This document shows, one piece after another, positions 1 to 5,247 of a DNA stretch of 6,906 nt. A program made the translations under genes and the position numbers. This stretch comes from DAIRVC01 sp036803025 (lineage in GTDB: Bacteria; Chloroflexota; Anaerolineae; Anaerolineales; E44-bin32): contig DAIRVC010000147.1 of NCBI GenBank assembly GCA_036803025.1, positions 1 through 6,906 of the forward strand, given 5' to 3'. Numbering within the stretch: position 1 is the first letter of the stretch; each line of letters opens with the position of its first letter. The notes beneath the pieces were generated by a model. It had not been told where the DNA came from, made no database searches, and saw only the letters and a program-made list of their open reading frames with translations.

Positions 1-97
1 CGACAAGGCCATCTGGAGCTTCAACCCGGAGCTGTTCGTGTTCGAGTCGTTGGAGGAGCTCAAGGACGAGCTGACGTCCTACTTCGCCACGATCTGA
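1..97 (+). CDS. 3' end of an unidentified protein-coding gene
   Basis: The second base of the window opens a frame of 31 codons that ends in TGA at 95-97. The visible peptide begins DKAIWSFNPELF and ends with YFATI. It is rich in acidic residues and looks like a C-terminal beta strand followed by an amphipathic helix (SLEELKDEL). The 5' part lies outside the window, so neither start nor domain can be given. I do not recognise the family from this tail and assign no function. The frame has plausible coding composition and stops just before the convergent minus-strand gene, which fits a real gene end. It could still be a chance open frame, because only 31 codons are visible. Confidence 0.6.
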   Translation, partial: DKAIWSFNPELFVFESLEELKDELTSYFATI

Positions 98-106
98 TGT
101 GAGGAC

Positions 107-823
107 TCAGTCGTGTCGGCGGCCTCGTTTGGGCGGGCCGGCGGCCAACCGTCGTGCCCGTCTCCACACGGCGTCGAACATGGGTGGCGTCAGGCGCCCG
201 GTCTGCGTGTTCTGGCGGCTGGGGTGGTACGTGGCCAGGATCGTGTACGGGCCGACGTGCGCCTCGGCACCATGGGCGAATTGGGGGCGTGGCGCCGGGA
301 TCGCATGCCCCGCCGCGGCCAGTGCGCTGAGCAGGTTGTCGAAGGCGATCTTCCCGAAGGCGACCAGCACGCGCACGTCCCCGAGAAGCGACAGGTGCTC
401 GATCAGGTACGGCCGGCAGTTCTCCAATTCCTGGCGAGTGGGCTTGTTGTCCGGCGGTGCACAGTGCGCCACGGCCGTGATGTACAGGCCGGTCAGGCGC
501 AGCCCATCCGCGACCGAAAGCGATGTCGCCTGGTTGGCGAATCCGGTGCGATGCAGGCTGGGAGTCAAGAAATCCCCCGAGCCGTCGCCGGTGAACATCC
601 GCCCGGTTCGGTTGGAGCCATGAGCGCCCGGCGCCAGGCCGACGATCAGCACGCCGGCGCGCGGGTCGCCCACGGACGGCACCGGCCGCCCCCAGTATTC
701 TTGATCCCGGTAGGCCCGACGCCGCACCCGGGCGATTTCCCGCCGATAAGCCACCAGGCGTGGGCAGCGCTCGCAGGCGATGATGCGCTCGTTGAGCTGG
801 CGCAGCGCCTGGCGCCGCCTCAC
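107..823 (-). CDS. udgB: Uracil-DNA glycosylase, family 5 (UDGb type)
   Basis: Product of 238 residues, normal for the family. It should remove uracil, and in characterised relatives also other deaminated bases, from DNA to leave an abasic site. Four cysteines at 17, 20, 121 and 136 fit the 4Fe-4S cluster of family 4/5 enzymes. Motif GLAPGAHG (62-69) followed by NRTGR is the UDGb signature; it lacks the acidic or Asn catalytic residue of other UDG families at that place. Further family marks are FTGDGSGDFL (77-86), APPDNKPT (122-129) and YHPSRQNTQTGR (199-210), which includes the conserved HPS. The tail is basic. I chose GTG at 823: it overlaps the TGA of the upstream endonuclease gene as GTGA, has GAGG nine bases before it, and begins just before the first cysteine pair. 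The open frame continues upstream to 1096 only as a shadow of that gene. Family identity is firm; substrate range is inferred. Confidence 0.93.
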   Translation of the reverse strand: MRRRQALRQLNERIIACERCPRLVAYRREIARVRRRAYRDQEYWGRPVPSVGDPRAGVLIVGLAPGAHGSNRTGRMFTGDGSGDFLTPSLHRTGFANQATSLSVADGLRLTGLYITAVAHCAPPDNKPTRQELENCRPYLIEHLSLLGDVRVLVAFGKIAFDNLLSALAAAGHAIPAPRPQFAHGAEAHVGPYTILATYHPSRQNTQTGRLTPPMFDAVWRRARRLAAGPPKRGRRHD

Positions 824-1683
824 GCGCGCCGACCTCGCGGCAGCGTCTTCTCCCACGTCTTCTTGAACACCAGTGCGTCGTCTTCCAGGATCGGGCTCTC
901 GCACAGGATGCGTCCCTGGCATTTCAGGTCGACCAGGGCCTGGAACAGTCCGGGCAGGTCCAGATCCGAATCGCTCAGTTCCAGGTGATTGCGTTCTCCC
1001 TTCGGTCCGTACTCGATTCCCGAAAGGTGGCCATGCAACTCCTTGAGGGCGGCCGTCCCGAGCTCCTTGCGAAGCCGCCGAAGCACGGCCGTCCATTCCG
1101 CGTAGGTGTTGAGCGACCCGTCACCGGTGCGTGCGTGAAGATGGGCGAAATCGAGGCAGGGTGCGACGCCCTCGATCTCGCGTGCCATCACGATCACGTC
1201 GTCCAGCGACCCGATCATGGCGCTCTTGCCCATCGTTTCCGGGCGCAGGGTGACCGGGTTGCCGGCGGAACGCAGCTCGCCCACGCACTCGCGTAAGCGC
1301 TGCACGGCCAGGACGAGCACCGCTTCCGGCGGCTGTCCGAAATACGAGCCCGGGTGAAAGACGATGTCGGTCGCGCCGGCCAGGTTCCCATAGTGAGCGG
1401 CGTCCATCAGCCGCTTGCGGCTCTTGGGCCACTCGTCGTCACCGGCGTTGAGGTTGATGTAGTAAGGGGCGTGGACGCTGATGTGAACTCCGGCCTGGGC
1501 CGCCGCCTCCCGTATCGCCAGGCAGGTATCCTCCCGCACGCGCACCGACTGGACCCAGCCAAGTTCGAAGGCCGTCAGTCCGAGTTCGGCCAGGCGCTGC
1601 ACGGCGCCGACCGAGCCTCCCGGTTTGGCCGGGGTCGACCGCGGCGCGCCGACGGTGCCGAAGTGCATCGTGCGTTTGAGCAC
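820..1683 (-). CDS. nfo: Endonuclease IV family AP endonuclease (archaeal-like TIM barrel)
   Basis: Product of 287 residues, similar in length to E. coli Nfo. The family cuts DNA 5' to abasic sites with a three-metal centre in a TIM barrel. Probable metal ligands are in order: H71 (SVHAPYYINL), H110 (VFHPG), E149 (LRPET), D178 and H181 (CLDFAH), H219 (HGHLSG), H233 (ERNHLEL) and E262 (LCESP). The D-x-x-H spacing of 178/181 matches E. coli D179/H182. The partner of E. coli D229, two residues before the H233 ligand, is R231 here, so the third metal site differs from the classical enzyme. The start is GTG at 1683, chosen because GGGAGGA stands seven bases upstream; an ATG at 1707 in the same frame abuts a hairpin and has no binding site, and an ATG at 1668 is too far from the Shine-Dalgarno. 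The gene ends within the start of the uracil-DNA glycosylase, its likely partner in base excision repair. AP endonuclease activity is inferred; another xylose-isomerase-like TIM-barrel function is possible. Confidence 0.87.
   Translation of the reverse strand: MLKRTMHFGTVGAPRSTPAKPGGSVGAVQRLAELGLTAFELGWVQSVRVREDTCLAIREAAAQAGVHISVHAPYYINLNAGDDEWPKSRKRLMDAAHYGNLAGATDIVFHPGSYFGQPPEAVLVLAVQRLRECVGELRSAGNPVTLRPETMGKSAMIGSLDDVIVMAREIEGVAPCLDFAHLHARTGDGSLNTYAEWTAVLRRLRKELGTAALKELHGHLSGIEYGPKGERNHLELSDSDLDLPGLFQALVDLKCQGRILCESPILEDDALVFKKTWEKTLPRGRRA
833..836 (-). promoter_or_regulatory. Ribosome binding site of the uracil-DNA glycosylase
   Basis: GAGG on the minus strand lies nine bases before the GTG at 823 and inside the end of the upstream endonuclease gene. 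With the GTGA stop/start overlap it supports GTG as the start and suggests translational coupling. The motif is short and could be chance in GC-rich coding DNA. Confidence 0.5.
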
Positions 1684-1690
1684 GGATGAA

Positions 1691-1697
1691 TCCTCCC
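1691..1697 (-). promoter_or_regulatory. Strong Shine-Dalgarno deciding the endonuclease IV start
   Basis: The minus strand reads GGGAGGA, then seven bases, then GTG at 1683. This is the best ribosome binding site in the window and it decides the start codon in favour of GTG 1683 over the in-frame ATG codons at 1707 and 1668. Confidence 0.8.
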
Positions 1698-1707
1698 GAT
1701 CAAGCAT

Positions 1708-1730
1708 CCCGCGAGCTTCAAGCTCGCGGG
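1708..1730. repeat. Perfect GC-rich inverted repeat (hairpin) before the endonuclease gene
   Basis: Two 10-base arms, CCCGCGAGCT and AGCTCGCGGG, flank three bases. In the minus-strand transcript this forms a very stable stem-loop 10 bases upstream of the Shine-Dalgarno of the endonuclease gene and 28 bases after the kinase stop codon. No run of T follows on either strand, so it is not a canonical intrinsic terminator. It may attenuate or process the transcript between kinase and repair genes, protect an RNA end, or be one copy of a dispersed palindromic repeat. The structure is seen directly; the role is not known. Confidence 0.75.
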
Positions 1731-1758
1731 TGGCAGATCCTGGTTGCCGTGGCGCGAC

Positions 1759-4317
1759 TCACGCCCCCTTGCGCAGCGAACCAGTCTTGGGGATCGGCTC
1801 CCGGGGCAGGCTGACTGAGAACGTGCTGCCCTGCTGTTCTTTGCTGGTAACCCAGATGCGGCCGCCGTGCTGTTCGACGACGGTCTTGGCCAGCGCCAGC
1901 CCCAACCCCGTACCCTCGACCGGGTTGTTGGGATCGCGCACGGCCGCCCGACCGCGGAACAGGTGCTCGAAGATGCGCGGCATCTCGTCTTCGGAGATAC
2001 CCGGCCCGTTGTCGGCGACGTTGATCTGGACCTGCTCGGGATCCCACTCGACGGTGACTCGGATCATGCCGCCCGGATCGGTGAACTTGATGGCGTTGCT
2101 GAGCAGGTTGGTCATCACCGAATTCAACCGGTTGGGATCGCCCAGGATCAGGAGCGGCTCGGGCGGGGGAGCGTATTCGATCGTCTGGCGGCGGGCGTCG
2201 GCCAGCGGGCGCAGGTCCTCGATCGAACGGCGGATCAGATCCTGGATCTGCACCGGCTCGAACGTCAGGCTTGTGGTCGACTCGATCCGGATTGTCTCCA
2301 GCAGCGCGGTGATCAGGTTGGTCATGCTATCGGTGGCCCGGTGCATCATGCTCAGGGCCTTGCGCTGGATGTCGGTGAGCGGGGCTTCGGTGAGCAGGTC
2401 GGCGCCCAGGCGGATGGCGTTGAGCGGGTTCTTCAAATCGTGTGCGGCCGTGCCGAGCAGCTGCGAGCGCATGCGGTCGATCTGCTTGAGCGCGGTGATG
2501 TCCTGCATGACGGCCACGCGCCCGACATCGGGCACCTCGCTGACCGTGCAGTACAGCACCCGATCCATCGGCGTCTTGATATCCAGGTTGGTGGGGAGCT
2601 TCGTGTCGGGATCGGTCAGCAGATCTCCGAGCGGGTGCTCTACAAAGATCTCGGCGGCCGGGCGGCCCTTGGCCATATCCGGGTTGATGCGGAAGAACTG
2701 GGCGGCGGCCTTGTTGACCAGGATGACGTGACCGGAGCGATCGGTCAGCACGACCGCGTCGGCTGTCTCGACCAGCGTGGCCTCCAGCCGTTGGCGTTCC
2801 TCGGCCACGCGCTGGAAGAGGTTGGCGTTGTCGACGGCGATGCCGGCCCAGGAGGCGACCGAGCTGAGAAGCTGCTGGTCGGCGGCGGTGAACGCCCCAC
2901 GCGGGTGATTGATCGCCTCGATCACCCCCAGGATCTCGCCGCGCGTTTCAAGCGGGACGCACACGACCGAGGTGGTCAGCAGCCCGGTCTGGCCGTCGAT
3001 GCCGCTCTGGTACAGTGGATTCGTGCGGACGTCGTTGACGATCATCGGGCGGCGGTTGCGCGTCACCCAGCCGGCGATGCCCTCCTCCAGGCGAATGGCC
3101 ACATCGCGTATGCGCAGCCGCGAACCACCGGTGGCCTTCAACACCAGCTTCTCGCCCGCTTCGTCGAGCAGGAACAGGACACACGCCTCGACCTGGAGCA
3201 GCTGCTGGGCATGACGCATGGCGTTCTCGAGGGCGACCTCCAGGTCGAGCGTGGAGGTCATCTCGCGGCCGATGTCGGCCAGGGCCTGCAGCTGTTCGGC
3301 GCGATTCTGCGCGGTCTCCAGATGCAGTGCATCTTCTAGCCCGACGGCGCCGATGTTGATGATCGCCTGGGCCAGCTCCATCTCCTGCTCGTTGATCTGG
3401 CGACCGGGTTGGCTGTAGAGGATGCGCACCAGGCCGAGCGGCTCGTTGCGCGTCGCCAGCGGCAGGATGGCCGCCGAGGCGATGCCCTCCGCTTGGAGCA
3501 TGCTCAGGTCCTTGGCCGAGCCGACCGGCGGCGCCAGGCTGAGCGTCGATGGGCGCAGCGAGGTCAGGACCTCTTTGTGTACCGGGTAGTCCGGCATCCG
3601 GTCGGAAACCAGCGAGACGACGTTATGCTGTGAGGATTTCCCCAATTGCTGCCGGAAGCGCGTGGTTTGACTGTTGCCGTCCTCGAAGACCAGCACCTCG
3701 CAGATGTCGGCCGAGGTGGCGCGCAGTAGATGCGCCGCGGTCTGGCGGACGGTCTCCTGACGTTCGCGCGTGCTGGTGATGGCGTGGCTGGCCTGGTAGA
3801 GGAGCGACAGCTTGTGGAAGAGGTAGCTCTGGCTGGCCGTCTGCCGCGCGAAGGCCAGGATCTCCGCCGCCCGGTTGGCCATCACTTCCAGCACCTGGAG
3901 TTCGGCGGGCGTGTACGTGGGGTGCCGATCGGAGGCGACAAAGAGCAGCCCGATCGTCTGCCCTCCGGTGAAGCAGGGGGCGCAGGCGACGCGCCCGGGG
4001 GCGAGCGGCAGCCCGAGCGAGCCGCGCGCATCGCCGCTGGCCGAGGCGCGATGGCTGGTCAGGGCCACCCGCAAGACCGGGTGCTCACCGGTCCCCGCCA
4101 GGCGACCCAGATCGCTCAGGGGCAGGCCGTGCACGAAGCGGGGGGCGAAGCTGGCGGCCGACTCTTCCAGCTCATACAGAGCGGCGCGCTCCGAACTAAG
4201 TAGCTCAGCCGCCAGATGCAGCAGGCTCCCCAGGGCCTGGGGAGGGTTGTAGAAGTCGAAGGCAGCCGTGCCGGCGCGATAGAGCGGGTCGGTCGCCTGT
4301 GTCCTCTCGGAGCTCAT
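1759..4317 (-). CDS. Soluble sensor histidine kinase with three GAF domains and PAS
   Basis: Product of 852 residues with no signal peptide or membrane segment, so a cytoplasmic sensor that should autophosphorylate on histidine and pass phosphate to a response regulator. Order, with rough positions: GAF 1 (20-155), GAF 2 (175-330), GAF 3 (345-500), a linker helix, PAS (510-610), HisKA (615-682) and HATPase (685-840). The H box is AAHDLKNPL with phospho-acceptor H626. The N box is TNLLSNAIKF (N737, N741), the G1 box DNGPG (769-773) and the G2 box GTGLGL (802-807), so all catalytic parts are present. GAF 1 carries a CAPC pair (112-115). I chose ATG at 4317; the frame runs on to a TTG at 4398, but that codon lies inside the -35 of the predicted promoter. 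No response regulator lies in the window, so this is an orphan kinase here. The ligand or stimulus cannot be read from the sequence. Confidence 0.93.
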   Translation of the reverse strand: MSSERTQATDPLYRAGTAAFDFYNPPQALGSLLHLAAELLSSERAALYELEESAASFAPRFVHGLPLSDLGRLAGTGEHPVLRVALTSHRASASGDARGSLGLPLAPGRVACAPCFTGGQTIGLLFVASDRHPTYTPAELQVLEVMANRAAEILAFARQTASQSYLFHKLSLLYQASHAITSTRERQETVRQTAAHLLRATSADICEVLVFEDGNSQTTRFRQQLGKSSQHNVVSLVSDRMPDYPVHKEVLTSLRPSTLSLAPPVGSAKDLSMLQAEGIASAAILPLATRNEPLGLVRILYSQPGRQINEQEMELAQAIINIGAVGLEDALHLETAQNRAEQLQALADIGREMTSTLDLEVALENAMRHAQQLLQVEACVLFLLDEAGEKLVLKATGGSRLRIRDVAIRLEEGIAGWVTRNRRPMIVNDVRTNPLYQSGIDGQTGLLTTSVVCVPLETRGEILGVIEAINHPRGAFTAADQQLLSSVASWAGIAVDNANLFQRVAEERQRLEATLVETADAVVLTDRSGHVILVNKAAAQFFRINPDMAKGRPAAEIFVEHPLGDLLTDPDTKLPTNLDIKTPMDRVLYCTVSEVPDVGRVAVMQDITALKQIDRMRSQLLGTAAHDLKNPLNAIRLGADLLTEAPLTDIQRKALSMMHRATDSMTNLITALLETIRIESTTSLTFEPVQIQDLIRRSIEDLRPLADARRQTIEYAPPPEPLLILGDPNRLNSVMTNLLSNAIKFTDPGGMIRVTVEWDPEQVQINVADNGPGISEDEMPRIFEHLFRGRAAVRDPNNPVEGTGLGLALAKTVVEQHGGRIWVTSKEQQGSTFSVSLPREPIPKTGSLRKGA

Positions 4318-4319
4318 TC

Positions 4320-4331
4320 GGGGTATACCCC
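4320..4331. promoter_or_regulatory. Perfect 12-bp palindrome next to the kinase start codon
   Basis: GGGGTATACCCC is a perfect palindrome that ends two bases before the kinase ATG at 4317. On the minus strand its first four bases belong to a run of seven G that is the only Shine-Dalgarno-like element. As RNA it could form a 4-bp GC stem with a UAUA loop that hides this site; as DNA it could be an operator for a dimeric repressor downstream of the predicted promoter. The palindrome is seen directly; either role is inference. Confidence 0.45.
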
Positions 4332-4369
4332 CCCGTCTTCTGAGTAATGGATCCGTCGTCGGCGAAGCG

Positions 4370-4398
4370 ATTATTGCACAGAAACCAGGGGCGGGCAA
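4370..4398 (-). promoter_or_regulatory. Predicted sigma-70-like promoter of the histidine kinase
   Basis: The minus strand reads TTGCCC (4398-4393), a 17-base spacer, then AATAAT (4375-4370). This matches the sigma-70 consensus at four of six and five of six positions with ideal spacing. Transcription would start near 4363, giving a leader of about 46 bases before the ATG at 4317. It sits directly after the dgkA stop codon at 4409-4411, so the kinase and downstream repair genes could be transcribed apart from the pgpH-ybeY-dgkA operon. AT-rich hexamers are uncommon in this GC-rich sequence, which adds weight. Confidence 0.55.
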
Positions 4399-4408
4399 TG
4401 ACCGGAGG

Positions 4409-4786
4409 TCACGGTCCGGCTATCCGCTCCCAAAGCGGTGGGCCCATCACCAACAGACCAACGGCAGCCGAGGTAGCCGCCGCGATCAGCACCGCCGCCG
4501 CGCCGACATCCTTACCTACGCGCGCCAGCGGGTGATGCTCCGGGCTGGCCAGATCGACCACTGCTTCGAGCGCGGTGTTCAAGAACTCGGCCATCCAGAC
4601 CGCCCCGATGGCCAGGAACAGGACCGCCCACGACAGGCGATCGAGCCGCAGCCAGACGGCCGTCAGGATCACTGCCACACTGGCGGAGGCATGGATCCAG
4701 GCGTTGCGTTGAGTGCGCAGGACATGCCACCAGCCGCGCAACGCATAGCGAAAGGCGGCGGCCCGGCTTGGTGAGCGATTGTTCAT
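4409..4786 (-). CDS. dgkA: Diacylglycerol / undecaprenol kinase (DgkA family)
   Basis: Small integral membrane kinase of 125 residues, the usual size. Relatives phosphorylate diacylglycerol (Gram-negative) or undecaprenol (Gram-positive), recycling lipid for membranes or cell wall. Three hydrophobic segments lie at about 35-49, 52-72 and 96-116. The signature MAEFLNTALEAVVD (65-78) with E67 and E74, and the following HHPLARVGKDVGAAAVL, match the family closely. The site often occupied by a conserved Glu in the N-terminal helix (RTERN in B. subtilis) is Q26 here (RTQRN). The start is ATG 4786, which overlaps the ybeY stop as ATGA; a longer frame to 4921 is only a shadow of ybeY. The resemblance to undecaprenol kinase in the RNxxxHA stretch and HHPLA makes a lipid-carrier role somewhat more likely than diacylglycerol, but this is inference. 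Confidence 0.93.
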   Translation of the reverse strand: MNNRSPSRAAAFRYALRGWWHVLRTQRNAWIHASASVAVILTAVWLRLDRLSWAVLFLAIGAVWMAEFLNTALEAVVDLASPEHHPLARVGKDVGAAAVLIAAATSAAVGLLVMGPPLWERIAGP

Positions 4787-5247
4787 GGGTGCCCCTGCGA
4801 GGGGTGGATGGCCCGCGATCCCAGCCGTTGCAGCACGTCGGCCTGTACCGACCACATCCGGCTGCGTTCGCCTTGTCCACCGTGGTCGTGCCCCAGCAGA
4901 TGCAGGACGCCGTGCGTACACAACAGCATCAGCTCGTCGGCTAAAGGGTGGCCGCCTTCAACGGCCTGGGACTCGGCCGCGGGCAGCGAAATGACCACAT
5001 CCCCCAGGTAGGGCAGGTCCGAGTCCGGGTCCTGCTGTTGGGCCGGGAAGGCCAGGACGTCCGTGGCGCTGGCCTGGCCGGCGTAGCGCTCGTTCAGGCG
5101 GCGCATGCCCGTCTCGTCCGTCAGGACGACGGTGAGTTCGGCCTGGGGCGGCCCGGCCAGCTCGACGGTGGCCGCCGCGGCGCGCCGAATCGGCGCCGCC
5201 AGCCGGGCGTTCGGCCGTGTGTAGCGGACGTGCACCTTGACGGTCAT
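4783..5247 (-). CDS. ybeY: Endoribonuclease YbeY (rRNA maturation factor)
   Basis: Product of 154 residues, typical length. YbeY is a zinc-dependent RNase that acts in 16S rRNA 3' end maturation and ribosome quality control in the cytoplasm. The defining motif HGVLHLLGHDH is at 112-122, giving zinc ligands H112, H116 and H122. Other family marks are LNERYAGQASATDVLAFP (51-68) and LGDVVIS (81-87). The ATG at 5247 overlaps the stop of the 7TM-HD gene as ATGA, and the gene's own stop overlaps the dgkA start in the same way, so it is the middle gene of a tightly coupled trio. No recognisable Shine-Dalgarno precedes it, which fits coupling to the upstream gene. Identity is firm. Confidence 0.96.
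   Translation of the reverse strand: MTVKVHVRYTRPNARLAAPIRRAAAATVELAGPPQAELTVVLTDETGMRRLNERYAGQASATDVLAFPAQQQDPDSDLPYLGDVVISLPAAESQAVEGGHPLADELMLLCTHGVLHLLGHDHGGQGERSRMWSVQADVLQRLGSRAIHPSQGHP

Noticed and set aside
113..988. 291-codon open frame on the plus strand
   Set aside because: Antisense to the uracil-DNA glycosylase and endonuclease genes, both firmly identified; no protein motif seen.
824..1096. N-terminal extension of the glycosylase to residue 329
   Set aside because: This part overlaps the conserved end of the endonuclease gene in another frame, is rich in Arg/Pro/Gly, and lies before a GTG with ribosome binding site and a GTGA overlap.
1708..1730. Intrinsic terminator for the kinase transcript
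   Set aside because: The stem is strong but is followed by ATGCTTGATC on the minus strand, with no U-rich tail, so it is listed as an inverted repeat only.
1625..2731. 368-codon open frame on the plus strand
   Set aside because: Antisense to the kinase and the start of the endonuclease gene; Ser/Arg-rich low-complexity product without any domain, spanning an intergenic hairpin.
1867..3339. 490-codon open frame on the plus strand
   Set aside because: It lies wholly antisense to the histidine kinase, whose domains are unmistakable. Its product is Asp/Gly/Arg/Gln-rich with no recognisable motif, as expected of a shadow frame in GC-rich DNA.
4318..4398. 27-residue N-terminal extension of the kinase from TTG
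   Set aside because: The TTG lies in the predicted -35 element, the peptide has no family similarity, and ATG 4317 starts just before the first domain.
4400..4420. Possible terminator hairpin at the dgkA stop codon
   Set aside because: Only 5-bp stems (CCGGA/TCCGG or GACCG/CGGTC) with long loops and no T tract; too weak to call a terminator.
4787..4921. 45-residue N-terminal extension of DgkA
   Set aside because: It overlaps ybeY in another frame, is Arg/Ala/Pro-rich, and would exceed the normal family length; the ATGA start at 4786 fits much better.
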